From assembly GCA_005046945.1 (NCBI GenBank), contig SUSS01000024.1, positions 1 to 41,611 on the forward strand: a stretch of 41,611 bases of DNA, read 5' to 3'. Below the pieces are notes generated by a model, which saw only the letters and a program-made list of their open reading frames with translations, was not told where the DNA came from and did not search any database. The DNA comes from Tissierella creatinini (lineage in GTDB: Bacteria > Bacillota > Clostridia > Tissierellales > Tissierellaceae). Position numbers and translations under genes: made by a program. Positions 33,163 through 41,611 of the stretch are shown here, in pieces (positions within the stretch are counted from its first letter, which is position 1; each line of letters starts with the position of its first letter).

Positions 33163-36100
33163 TTAAATTTTTTCCAATCTTAATCCTGTCATTTGTCCAT
33201 TTAAATCCTGTTTTTCTAAATTTTCATCTTCAACTCTTATAATTGATTTAGCCAAGGTTTCCTTCTTTATATATTTATCATATTCTTCAATTGCTGCATT
33301 AATTTCATCCATGCCATCATAGTATATGTTGATATTATCCATAACTTCATAGTTATTGTTCTTTCTCAACTGTTGAACCTTTGAAATGAACTCTCTTGCA
33401 TAACCTTCATTTATAAGTTCTTTAGTAAGACTTGTATCCAAGATTACAAAGAGGTTGTTTTCCATAATTACATTGAAACCCTCTTTAGATGATATGGTTA
33501 CTAAAACATAATCCTTAACTATTTCAATATCTTCACCATCAAGATTTAAGATAAGCGCCTCTCCACTCTCTAGCTTTTCAACTGTAGACTTAGCATCTAA
33601 CTCGTTTAATACCTTTCCAAAGGTCTTTATCTTAGAACCAAGAATTGAGCCCGCTAGCTTGAAGTTAGGTTTTAATGAGAAATCCATAAATTGTGATAGG
33701 TCATTTTCAAATACTACTTCTTTAACGTTTAGTTCTTCCTTTATTAGAGGAACTAAGTCCTTAATCATCTTTTCATATTTTCCATCAATGACAACTTCAT
33801 TTAATGGCTGACGAACCTTTATCTTAACATTTTCACGGGAGGCTCTTCCTAGAGCTACTAAGTCTCTTACAAGGTCCATTCTCTCTTCTATATCTTTGTT
33901 AATAAGCTTATTATTTGCCTCAGGATACAAGGCCAAATGAACTGATTCTTCTCCGGTTAAGTTTTGGTAGATTTCCTCCGAAGTGAATGGAACAAAAGGT
34001 GCTACCATCTTACAAATCCCTACTAAAACTTCATAAGTAGTATTGTAAACTGACTTTTTATCATCATCTAGCTCAGTTGACCAGAATCTTCTTCTACATC
34101 TTCTAATATACCAGTTTGAAAGGTCTTCAATTACGAAATCTTGAATTCCTCTAACCACCTTAGTCAGCTCAAATATATCCATATCAGCTGTTGCATTCTT
34201 AATTAAGCTGTTGTACTTGGATAATATCCACTTATCTATTTCAGGTCTATCCTCATAGTTTATATTGAATTCCCTTGGATCCACTTCATCTGTATTTGCA
34301 TATAGGGAGAAGAAATTATATATATTTCTTAAAGATCTAAAGAACTTGGATTCTGCTTCTCTCAACCCATCTTCATCAAATTTAGTTGGAGTCCAAGGTG
34401 GTGATACACTCATAAGATACCATCTTAAAACATCGGCTCCATACTTGTCGAATAATTCGAATGGATCCACAGTATTTCCTCTAGTCTTAGACATTTTCTT
34501 TCCATCTTTATCAAGTATAAGGTCATTTACCAATACGTTTTTATATGGAGACTTGCCTGTAACAAAGGTTGATATTGCAATTAATGAATAGAACCATCCT
34601 CTGGTTTGGTCAATTCCTTCATTGATGAAGTCCGCTGGAAATAATTTGTCAAAATCATCCTTATGTTCAAATGGATAGTGCCATTGTGCAAAGGGCATTG
34701 CTCCACTATCAAACCATACATCTATAACGTCTTTCTCTCTAGTCATAGTGCCCCCGCATTTATCGCATTTAAGATGAACATCATCTACATAGGGTCTGTG
34801 AAGCTCTATGGTCTCATCGATATTTTCAATTGCTCTTTCTACCAATTCGGCTCTTGAACCAACACTATCTGTATGATTACATTCATCACATCTCCAAATT
34901 GGAAGTGGAGTTCCCCAATATCTACTTCTGGAAATTGCCCAGTCATTGATATTTTCAAGCCAGTTACCAAATCTCTTTTCCCCTACATAGTCTGGGAACC
35001 AATTTACACCGTTATTGTTTTCCACTAGCTTATCCTTCATCTTGGTAACTTCTATATACCATGATGGCTTAGCATAATAAAGAAGTGGTGTATGACATCT
35101 CCAACAGTGTGGATAATTATGCTCAACTTTGAACTTCTTATAAAGCTTTCCATTTTCCTTAAGCCATCTAATAATTTCAGGATCTGCATCCATGACGAAT
35201 TTGCCAGCCCATGGAGTCTCAGTAAACTTTCCTTCCTCAGAAACAGGGTTTATTACCGGAAGTCCATATCTTCTTCCTGTATTGTAGTCATCTTCACCGA
35301 AGGCAGGAGCTGTATGAACTATTCCAGTACCATCCTCAGTTGTAACATAATCAGCTACAGTTACATAGAAGGCCTTTCCATTTACCTTGATAAAAGGAAT
35401 CAGCTGTTCATATTCAACATGTTCCAAAGCCTTACCAGGCATCTCCTCTAAAACTTTATACTCCTCTCCTAAGACCTTGGGTGCTAATGTCTTTGAAATA
35501 TAATAAATTTCATCATTTTGTATTACCTTTACATATATTTCATCTGGATTTACTGTAAGGCATACATTGGAAGGCAAAGTCCAAGGTGTCGTTGTCCAAG
35601 CCAAGAAGTATTCATCCTTTCCTACTAACTTGAACTTAGCAATAACTGTCTCAGTTTTTATCTCCTCATAGCCTTGTGCTACCTCATGGGATGCAAGACC
35701 TGTACCACAACGTGAACAATACGGAAGTATCTTATGGCCTTCATAGATATAACCTTCTTTATAGAACTTGTTTAATATCCACCAAACAGATTCAATATAG
35801 TTGTTATCAAGAGTAATATATGGGTCATCTAAATCGATTAGATAAGCCATTCTCTCAGTCATCTCTCTCCATTTTTTTTCATACTTAAATACGGACTCTC
35901 TGCACTTTTGGTTGAATGCCTCAACTCCATATGACTCAATATCCTTTTTGTCTTTTAAATTTAATTGTTTTTCTACTTCTATCTCTACAGGAAGACCATG
36001 GGTATCCCAGCCTGCTTTTCTCTTTACTTGAAATCCCTTCATAGTCTTATATCTACATGTCAAATCCTTTAGGGTTCTTGCCATAACGTGATGTATACCT

Positions 36101-36264
36101 GGTTTACCGTTAGCTGTTGGAGGTCCTTCGTAGAAAACATAAGGATTAGAAGCAGCCCTTACCTCTACAGACCTTTTCAGCAAGTCAATTTCTTTCCAAT
36201 ACTCAGAAATTTTGTGTTCACGGTTTTTTACAGGTTCATTGGTTAATTCATTAAACCTCTTCAA
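33163..36264 (-). CDS. ileS: Isoleucyl-tRNA synthetase, type II
   Basis: Class I synthetase for tRNA-Ile. The 1033-residue protein is longer than the B. subtilis enzyme and has EGPPTANGKPGIHHVMARTLKDL with GIHH (residues 56-59) in place of the usual HIGH. KKMSKTRGNTVDP is the KMSKS loop. Four CxxC pairs (CSRCG, CWRCH, CDECNH, CDKCGG) suit a zinc-rich C-terminal domain. The GIHH form is typical of the eukaryote-like type II IleRS, which is tolerant of mupirocin. The start is TTG, 6 nt after GGAGAG. It is under an isoleucine T-box. Confidence 0.96.
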   Translation of the reverse strand: MKRFNELTNEPVKNREHKISEYWKEIDLLKRSVEVRAASNPYVFYEGPPTANGKPGIHHVMARTLKDLTCRYKTMKGFQVKRKAGWDTHGLPVEIEVEKQLNLKDKKDIESYGVEAFNQKCRESVFKYEKKWREMTERMAYLIDLDDPYITLDNNYIESVWWILNKFYKEGYIYEGHKILPYCSRCGTGLASHEVAQGYEEIKTETVIAKFKLVGKDEYFLAWTTTPWTLPSNVCLTVNPDEIYVKVIQNDEIYYISKTLAPKVLGEEYKVLEEMPGKALEHVEYEQLIPFIKVNGKAFYVTVADYVTTEDGTGIVHTAPAFGEDDYNTGRRYGLPVINPVSEEGKFTETPWAGKFVMDADPEIIRWLKENGKLYKKFKVEHNYPHCWRCHTPLLYYAKPSWYIEVTKMKDKLVENNNGVNWFPDYVGEKRFGNWLENINDWAISRSRYWGTPLPIWRCDECNHTDSVGSRAELVERAIENIDETIELHRPYVDDVHLKCDKCGGTMTREKDVIDVWFDSGAMPFAQWHYPFEHKDDFDKLFPADFINEGIDQTRGWFYSLIAISTFVTGKSPYKNVLVNDLILDKDGKKMSKTRGNTVDPFELFDKYGADVLRWYLMSVSPPWTPTKFDEDGLREAESKFFRSLRNIYNFFSLYANTDEVDPREFNINYEDRPEIDKWILSKYNSLIKNATADMDIFELTKVVRGIQDFVIEDLSNWYIRRCRRRFWSTELDDDKKSVYNTTYEVLVGICKMVAPFVPFTSEEIYQNLTGEESVHLALYPEANNKLINKDIEERMDLVRDLVALGRASRENVKIKVRQPLNEVVIDGKYEKMIKDLVPLIKEELNVKEVVFENDLSQFMDFSLKPNFKLAGSILGSKIKTFGKVLNELDAKSTVEKLESGEALILNLDGEDIEIVKDYVLVTISSKEGFNVIMENNLFVILDTSLTKELINEGYAREFISKVQQLRKNNNYEVMDNINIYYDGMDEINAAIEEYDKYIKKETLAKSIIRVEDENLEKQDLNGQMTGLRLEKI

Positions 36265-36279
36265 ATTAATCTCTCCTTA

Positions 36280-36530
36280 AAAAAAATTAATCCCTAAGTC
36301 AAAAGACTTAGGGACGAAAATTCCGCGTTACCACCCAAATTACAGGATTAAATCCTGTCACTTAAATAAGTTTAACGTCTACACGTAATACCCTAATCAA
36401 TTCAGGTATCATGCTCAAAGGTGATCTTCACAAAGCATCATCATAATAATCTTTCACCGGATGATTATCTCTCTAAATAATTTTGCAGTGCTACTATCCT
36501 TATCAAAGCATTTATTCATTTCAATACTAT
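36280..36530 (-). promoter_or_regulatory. T-box leader of ileS (isoleucine-specific)
   Basis: The minus strand contains GGGTGGTAACGCGGA (36322-36335), the T-box motif. Upstream, AGAGAG and GGTGAAAG mark stem I, and GAAGATCACCTTTGAGC carries specifier ATC (36423-36425), an isoleucine codon. A strong terminator hairpin follows at 36291-36314 (10-bp stem TCCCTAAGTC/GACTTAGGGA on a 4-nt loop) with a T run (36280-36288). This is the classic transcription-attenuation form. The gap 36265-36570 is fully explained by this leader and its promoter. Confidence 0.95.
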
Positions 36531-36535
36531 CCTTT

Positions 36536-36565
36536 AATATACCTTATTTCGCATCATATTGTCAA
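36536..36565 (-). promoter_or_regulatory. Sigma-A type promoter of ileS
   Basis: Minus-strand TTGACA (36560-36565), 18-nt spacer, TATATT (36536-36541). The -35 lies a few bases after the stop codon of the upstream gene. Confidence 0.75.
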
Positions 36566-36570
36566 GTATA

Positions 36571-37866
36571 TTATTTATCTAATGAATCTTGAAGCTGTCT
36601 AAGTTTATATATCATAGTAGTCTTATCAAGATCGACCATATCGTAGGTGATTATTTCACCTTTATTAATATTTTGCTTAACTACTGCATTCTCGTTTATA
36701 AGACCAATTGGAATGATATTATCATTCTTAGCCTTTTCATAAGTTTCTATACTTCCTATGACTGTATATTCTCCTATCCCATCGAGTCTTTGTCCCTTCT
36801 TTAAATCCATTTTAGCCATTGTAATAACCTCTGATACCGGTTTATTATACAATGGTGCTATGGTTGGCTCATTATAAAGGTAGGCTCTAGCAATGGAAAT
36901 TGGAGTTTCCAAGCTGGTTAAATGATATGGTCTATATAGAACATAATTTGGTCCATCACCCATCTTTAAGAATTTCATTTCGTGATGAACTTCAGCTAGG
37001 GAAGATGTTACTATAACAAACACACCAGGTGCTACCCCATGGGCATAGTCTACCACCTTATATTTTTCTAATATTCCGCCTTTCTCCTTAAGACTATAAA
37101 CCTTTGGCAAGTCTTTTACATCTGTTATAGGTCCGTGTCCGCCTCTTATATCAGGAATAAATCCTGTTGCATTGGACATGCAAGCCATTTCTACCATGGT
37201 ATTTGTACCATCAACAAAAGAAGCAAGTCTTAAAGGTTTTAACTTAGATTTTAATGCCTGGTCTTTTACCGACTCAGGAGTGGCATCATAGTCGATTGGG
37301 TTGTTCTTTCCTTTACCTACTGCTAGTACCTCAAAACCAGTTGCTTCAGCGAAGTCGACTATTTCCATCACTGAACCAGGCTCGTCACCTGCTGTACCGG
37401 TATATACAACACCTGAATTTTTAGCCATTTTGTTTAATATAGGGCCAACTACTACATCAGCCTCGACATTTAACATAACTATATGCTTTTTATTCAATAT
37501 GGCATCGAAGGCTATTTCTGCCCCTGCATCAGGAACTCCTGTAGCATCCACTACTACATCGATTAAATTAGCTTTGCTAGCGTAATCTGTTATATCCGTT
37601 ACAACAAACTGATTTTTTTCTAAAGCCACATTTATTTCTTCTAGACTTCTAGCAACCTTTATATCATCTCTTGACACTCCTGCCAAAGTATAGGCTTCTA
37701 CTGCGTCCCTTATCTTATGACTCACTACTAAGGATGGCATTATTCCCTTAACTAGCATTAACTGGCTTACTAGCCCCTTTCCCATTAGGCCAGCTCCAAC
37801 TAGGGATACCTTTATAGGACTATTGTTCTCTTCTAATTCCTTTAGTTTTCTATTTAATCCAAACAT
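36571..37866 (-). CDS. NAD(P)-binding dehydrogenase with SAF domain (COG4091-like)
   Basis: A 431-residue predicted oxidoreductase. The N-terminal Rossmann fold begins PIKVSLVGAGLMGKGLVSQL. VDVVVDATGVPDAGAEIAFDAI and EADVVVGPILNKMA are typical of homoserine-dehydrogenase-like enzymes. The C-terminal part contains a SAF domain (NAVVKQNINKGEIITYDMVDLD, near residue 400). COG4091 members are called predicted homoserine dehydrogenases, but the substrate is not established. The region KMGDGPNYVLYRPYHLTSLETPISIA is conserved in the family. GGGAG precedes the ATG. Confidence 0.85.
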   Translation of the reverse strand: MFGLNRKLKELEENNSPIKVSLVGAGLMGKGLVSQLMLVKGIMPSLVVSHKIRDAVEAYTLAGVSRDDIKVARSLEEINVALEKNQFVVTDITDYASKANLIDVVVDATGVPDAGAEIAFDAILNKKHIVMLNVEADVVVGPILNKMAKNSGVVYTGTAGDEPGSVMEIVDFAEATGFEVLAVGKGKNNPIDYDATPESVKDQALKSKLKPLRLASFVDGTNTMVEMACMSNATGFIPDIRGGHGPITDVKDLPKVYSLKEKGGILEKYKVVDYAHGVAPGVFVIVTSSLAEVHHEMKFLKMGDGPNYVLYRPYHLTSLETPISIARAYLYNEPTIAPLYNKPVSEVITMAKMDLKKGQRLDGIGEYTVIGSIETYEKAKNDNIIPIGLINENAVVKQNINKGEIITYDMVDLDKTTMIYKLRQLQDSLDK

Positions 37867-37940
37867 ATTTATCTCCCAATTTTAGTTGAAATAACTATTG
37901 CGAATACAATAATAACACATTTAGCAAAAAATTGAAACAT

Positions 37941-39164
37941 TTAAATAGAAGCATTCATTCCTGCAAGATAGGCCGATGACCATGCCCATTGAAGATTAAA
38001 TCCCCCACAGTCACCATCTATATCTAAAAGCTCTCCTATTATATAAAGTCCCTTAACCAATTTTGATTCCATTGTATTACTATGGATTTCATCAGTGTTC
38101 ACACCACCTGCTGTCACTTGTGCCTGTCCCCACCCCTTGTTGCCAATGATTTTAAAACTCCAAGAAGTTAATAATCCAGCAAGACAATCTATTTGCTCAA
38201 TACTAATATCTGAAACCTTAATATTTTTATCTATGGAAAGTTCCTTTAAAATAGGTATAATAAGCTTTTTATTAATCATACCCACAAGTGCCTCATCCAT
38301 ATTTTTCATATATAGATTTTTAAATCGTCTAATCAGATAATCCTTGATTTGATCCTTAGGCTTTGAGCTAATTATAGATATTCTAAGTTCAGCCTCATGA
38401 CCCATATTCATAAGTTCAATTGCTTTTCTGCTTATTTGAAGGATAGGAGGACCTGATATTCCATAGTCTGTAAATAAAATATCACCACTATCATCTACTA
38501 ATAATCTATTTTTATGGTATATGCCGGCACGACCAATAAATTTGACCCCATTTATCTGCTTGAATATATTTCCTTCTAGCTTTAATTGAACAAGACCGGG
38601 AAATGTATCTCTTACTGTATGGCCCAAGGACCTTGAAAATGAGTATCCTGTACCATCGGAACCACTTACGGGCATAGCCATGCCTCCTGTTGCAAGAATT
38701 ACCTTATCTGAGTGAAACAATCGACCATCTTTAAGTTTTACCGTAAAATTATTTTTCTTAGTAATCTCAAATACAAAAGCATCTGTAACTACTTGAACCC
38801 CTTGAAACTCCATTTCAAACCTTAATACATCAAGCATACTGGATGCTTGAAAAGATAAGGGATATACTTTTCCATTATCCTCATCAGCAGGAGTTATCCC
38901 CAAGGACTCGAAAAACTCTAAGGTCTTATCCACATTAAATTCAGATAATGCTTCTTCTGCAAAACTAGGATTATGTCCATGATAATTATTTATGCTCAAG
39001 TTAAGATTAGTATAATTACATCTCCCATTACCAGTGGTTAAAAGCTTTTTACCAACTCGATCATTTCTCTCTAGGAGGATTACATCAGAGCCTTTTCTTC
39101 TTGCAATTATGGCAGCCATCATACCTGATGCTCCCCCACCAATTACGATTATTCTATTTACCAT
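37941..39164 (-). CDS. BaiN/HI0933-type NAD(P)/FAD-dependent oxidoreductase
   Basis: A 407-residue flavoprotein. The dinucleotide-binding motif IVIGGGASGMMAAIIARRKG is at the N-terminus, and LLTTGNGRCNYTNL is the hallmark of the HI0933 family. KVILATGGMAMPVSGSDGTGY and GGVNTDEIHSNTMESKLVKGLYIIGELLDIDGDCGGFNLQWAWSS are also diagnostic. Substrates are unknown; BaiN in gut Clostridia reduces bile-acid intermediates, but most homologues are unassigned. I use the ATG at 39164, since AGGAG lies 6 nt upstream; the frame extends to 39212. Confidence 0.9.
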   Translation of the reverse strand: MVNRIIVIGGGASGMMAAIIARRKGSDVILLERNDRVGKKLLTTGNGRCNYTNLNLSINNYHGHNPSFAEEALSEFNVDKTLEFFESLGITPADEDNGKVYPLSFQASSMLDVLRFEMEFQGVQVVTDAFVFEITKKNNFTVKLKDGRLFHSDKVILATGGMAMPVSGSDGTGYSFSRSLGHTVRDTFPGLVQLKLEGNIFKQINGVKFIGRAGIYHKNRLLVDDSGDILFTDYGISGPPILQISRKAIELMNMGHEAELRISIISSKPKDQIKDYLIRRFKNLYMKNMDEALVGMINKKLIIPILKELSIDKNIKVSDISIEQIDCLAGLLTSWSFKIIGNKGWGQAQVTAGGVNTDEIHSNTMESKLVKGLYIIGELLDIDGDCGGFNLQWAWSSAYLAGMNASI

Positions 39165-39223
39165 AAACATCTCCTTTTGTACTTTTCTACAATATATTGT
39201 ATATCTAAACATTGATTAAGTCA

Positions 39224-39275
39224 AAAAAACCAGTCCAACACAATTCCGATTTCACAAATAGACTTGGCTGAACTG
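39224..39275 (-). terminator. Possible terminator between the sulfatase and flavoprotein genes
   Basis: CAGTTCA and TGGACTG pair (7 bp including a G-U) over a loop of about 31 nt, and a T run follows on the minus strand. The stem is short for the loop, so this is tentative. Confidence 0.45.
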
Positions 39276-39285
39276 CATTTTAAAT

Positions 39286-41103
39286 TTAATCTGTCTTATT
39301 CTTATAGTTGTGACTGTGATAATATTCTGCATTCAAGAATTCTTCATAACGCTTCTTGTTTTCTGGAGACAATTCAGTAGTATATTCACCATTTTCCTTA
39401 AAATACACCTTATGATTCACATCATAATGATTCTTAAGATCTTGAATGTATTGCATATAATCATTTCCTTCCCATCCAAGAGCATTGAACAACTCTGCCA
39501 TAAGGAAGTTGGGACTAATGTCATTTACTTCCCCTACTAAGTCACTTTCAAGAATACTTTTAGCAACATCATTACCCCATATAATAAAAGGGGTCTTATA
39601 ATAATTCAGAAAGCCTTCCTCATTAGAAAAATCCATATTTATATCCATCATCTTATAAGCAATATCATTGTTTCCTAGCCAAGGTTTATGATCCCCAAAT
39701 AATACTACTATAACCGGCTCATCTTCTGATTTAAAAAACTCTATAAGCTTTTCTATTGCCTCATCAGTCCTATTTATACCAGCTAAGTAGTTGTTAAACA
39801 TGTTGATAGTTTTATCATCATAGTTATCCTGTCTTATTACAAACTGATTTTCTTCATAATAGTTTTCATCATAGGGTCCATGATTTTGATAAGTAACCGA
39901 AAAATTAAAATATGGGTTTTCTTTATTGCCTTCATAACCCTCTATTATATAATCAAAGAAATCTATATCCTGAAGATATTCTTCACTTACTTGGGAATAT
40001 TTGTTTTCATAGTAATCAAATGAATCAAAGCCCAAATAGGAGTTGATATTTCTTCTATTATAAAACCATCCATAAATTGGATGCATGGCTTCAGTAACGT
40101 AACCCTGGTCTTTTAGATACCATAAAAAAGAATTAGTAGGACTTACAAAAGTTGGGAGATTGTAGTATCCCGTAAGAAAAGCTCTCTCAGTATCAATCGT
40201 ACCACCACCAAATATATTAGTAACCAAGTTCCCACTTATAGACTCTTTTTGGAGTTTGTGAAAATATTCATATGGATCCCTCTTAAAATCTATTGTATCA
40301 AATTCAGAGAAGTCACTATAGGCTTCCAGCATTATTGAGATAACATGGACCTTTCTTTCTTCTGCTATGTCCTTGTAGTCATATTTAGCCAAATCCTTTA
40401 TTGCCTTTTCTTCATCATAACCCTCTATCTCAGGATCTAGAACTTGAGTTATACTATATAAAAATGGGTAGACAAAGCCCTTAGATTGATACTGTTGCGA
40501 TTGTGACCAAATGTTTATTAGAGATTTATCTCCTAAATCAGCATAAACCTTTGAATTAAAATAAGGTCCACTAAAGATTACATAAGATACCAAAAGCACA
40601 CTCATCAACATAATTATTCTCGCCTTTTTTGATTCTTGACGATAATCCATGAATAGCTTCAGGACTATTGTAATAAATATTAATCCTATAAATATGATTA
40701 TCATATTCCTTGACAATGTGATACTGTACTTTTGCCCCATATCCATAGATTCCCTAATAAGCCTTATATCTATAAACCAAAAGGGTTCATCTCTATAATA
40801 GAGTTTGAACTTATTTGCCATAGACATTAATACAAAGAAAAATGAAGCAATTAAAAAGCTTAACCATATTCTATTGACTATTAGATAAAAGACTGTCATA
40901 AATATGATTATTGGTATTAAATTCATAAAAAGCAATAATTCGCTTTGGAAATAACTATTGAACAAGTCCATATTCCATGTAGCGCTTGAAAAAACAAAAG
41001 TAAGTGTCATTACTAAGAAGCTTAATCCTGTTATTAGCAGCATGATAAAAGCTTTTTCCAAGTATTTGTTTTTAAATCTAAAAAAGTTCCTAATCTTCTC
41101 CAT
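39286..41103 (-). CDS. LTA-synthase-family membrane sulfatase
   Basis: A 605-residue membrane enzyme of the LtaS type, transferring glycerol phosphate in cell-envelope polymer synthesis. Five hydrophobic segments lie near residues 20-40, 56-76, 79-96, 133-152 and 162-178. The extracellular sulfatase domain follows: HVISIMLEAYSD (E260 as metal ligand), NIFGGGTIDTERAFLTG (candidate nucleophile T302), NHGPYDENYYEE and VVLFGDHKPWLGNN. The polymer it makes is not known; Clostridia often make atypical LTA. Its own promoter lies upstream. It starts with ATG after GGAGTAAGG. Confidence 0.88.
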   Translation of the reverse strand: MEKIRNFFRFKNKYLEKAFIMLLITGLSFLVMTLTFVFSSATWNMDLFNSYFQSELLLFMNLIPIIIFMTVFYLIVNRIWLSFLIASFFFVLMSMANKFKLYYRDEPFWFIDIRLIRESMDMGQKYSITLSRNMIIIFIGLIFITIVLKLFMDYRQESKKARIIMLMSVLLVSYVIFSGPYFNSKVYADLGDKSLINIWSQSQQYQSKGFVYPFLYSITQVLDPEIEGYDEEKAIKDLAKYDYKDIAEERKVHVISIMLEAYSDFSEFDTIDFKRDPYEYFHKLQKESISGNLVTNIFGGGTIDTERAFLTGYYNLPTFVSPTNSFLWYLKDQGYVTEAMHPIYGWFYNRRNINSYLGFDSFDYYENKYSQVSEEYLQDIDFFDYIIEGYEGNKENPYFNFSVTYQNHGPYDENYYEENQFVIRQDNYDDKTINMFNNYLAGINRTDEAIEKLIEFFKSEDEPVIVVLFGDHKPWLGNNDIAYKMMDINMDFSNEEGFLNYYKTPFIIWGNDVAKSILESDLVGEVNDISPNFLMAELFNALGWEGNDYMQYIQDLKNHYDVNHKVYFKENGEYTTELSPENKKRYEEFLNAEYYHSHNYKNKTD

Positions 41104-41136
41104 TACCTTACTCCAATCTAATATTTTAACATTACG

Positions 41137-41165
41137 ATTATACTATATGTACTTAGATTTAACAA
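41137..41165 (-). promoter_or_regulatory. Sigma-A type promoter of the LtaS-like gene
   Basis: Minus-strand TTGTTA (41160-41165), 17-nt spacer, TATAAT (41137-41142), 34 nt before the ATG. Confidence 0.65.
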
Positions 41166-41254
41166 ATCCATAATTTAGATTTCAAAGAAAATAAGAAAGG
41201 CTTTTAAAGAAGCGTTAGATGATTCAAAGTATAATTTTCCTATTAGCAATAAAA

Positions 41255-41287
41255 AATCCCTATTTCATCTGAAATAAGGATTTTTTA
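41255..41287 (-). terminator. Terminator of the rRNA operon
   Basis: AATCCTTATTTC and GAAATAGGGATT form a 12-bp stem with one wobble, followed on the minus strand by TTTTTTATTG. It lies 14 nt past the 5S rRNA and ends the ribosomal transcript. Confidence 0.85.
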
Positions 41288-41300
41288 TTCTTTCTATAAA

Positions 41301-41417
41301 GCCTGGCGACTTCCTACTCTCCCAGGTCGTTGCCAACCAAGTACCATCGGCGTTAAGAGGCTTAACTTCTGTGTTCGGTATGGGTACAGGTGTGTCCCTC
41401 TTGCTATCGTCACCAGA
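41301..41417 (-). rRNA. rrf: 5S ribosomal RNA
   Basis: The minus strand has the 5S landmarks GGTGACGATAGC at the 5' end, CACCTGTACCCATACCGAACACAG, AAGTTAAGC and GGGAGAGTAGG, ending GTCGCCAGGC. The ends of the molecule pair as helix I (GCCTGGCGAC with GTCACCAG). About 117 nt. Ends are approximate by one or two bases. Confidence 0.97.
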
Positions 41418-41453
41418 CGAAAACTACTTTCACAATATATATACTTTGTTTTT

Positions 41454-41611
41454 AGGTCAAGTCCTCGACTTATTAGTATCTCTTAGCTGCAAGTATTGCT
41501 ACTCTTCTACCTGAGACCTATCTACCAGGTGGTCTTCCTGGAGTCTTAATTACTTGCGTAATGGGAAATCTTATCTTGAGGGGGGCTTCGTGCTTAGATG
41601 CCTTCAGCACT
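41454..41611 (-). rRNA. rrl: 23S ribosomal RNA, 3' end (runs off the window)
   Basis: The minus strand includes AGTGCTGAAGGCATCTAAGC, a conserved segment near the 3' end of 23S rRNA, and ends ACTAATAAGTCGAGGACTTGACC. Only about 158 nt are in the window. Its 3' end lies about 36 nt before the 5S gene, a normal spacing. Confidence 0.96.

Overview
This is a low-GC chromosomal segment of an endospore-former-type Bacillota, most likely a member of the Clostridia. The evidence is the sigH, ctsR-mcsA-mcsB-clpC-radA and yacL-ispD-ispF order, FAD-dependent ThyX, AGCS-type amino-acid symporters, T-box leaders on tRNA synthetase genes, and AGGAGG-type ribosome binding sites. I cannot fix genus or species. 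All genes but one read on the minus strand. In transcription order the window runs from the 3' end of an rRNA operon (high coordinates) down to the start of tuf (low coordinates). I see no insertion sequence, prophage, CRISPR array or integron.

Right part (41.6 to 33 kb): 3' end of 23S rRNA and 5S rRNA; an LTA-synthase-like membrane sulfatase; a BaiN/HI0933-type flavoprotein; a COG4091-type SAF-domain dehydrogenase; then T-box(Ile)-ileS encoding a type II isoleucyl-tRNA synthetase. Middle part (33 to 22 kb): a GNAT acetyltransferase; a GlnK/GlnL-like two-component system followed by an AGCS sodium:amino-acid symporter; a lipoprotein barnase with its barstar; a methyltransferase and a 3-methyladenine DNA glycosylase; a membrane-anchored unknown protein; and a second, orphan GlnL-like response regulator followed by a second AGCS symporter. 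The repeated regulator-symporter layout, with cre-like boxes near both symporters, suggests duplicated control of amino-acid (glutamine/alanine/glycine class) uptake.

Left part (22 kb to 1): an EF-G paralogue with a cre-like box inside its promoter; a secreted transglutaminase-like protein under a c-di-GMP-I riboswitch; the protein-arginine-phosphorylation and Clp stress operon ctsR-mcsA-mcsB-clpC, then radA; a lone plus-strand gene for a small cysteine-motif protein; carD; the PIN-TRAM protein YacL; ispD-ispF; T-box(Pro)-proS-gltX-cysS-mrnC-thyX-rlmB-rae1; sigH on its own promoter with a repeat-bearing leader; tRNA-Thr(GGT) and the start of tuf. This is a translation, RNA-processing and stress core. 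The gene disA, which usually follows radA, is not in this interval.

The most noteworthy non-coding signals are the c-di-GMP-I riboswitch, two T-box leaders (the proS one with a poor U tract), a hairpin repeat in the sigH leader with a third partial copy next to radA, nested inverted repeats over the barnase promoter, and recurrent AAAACG cre-like boxes.
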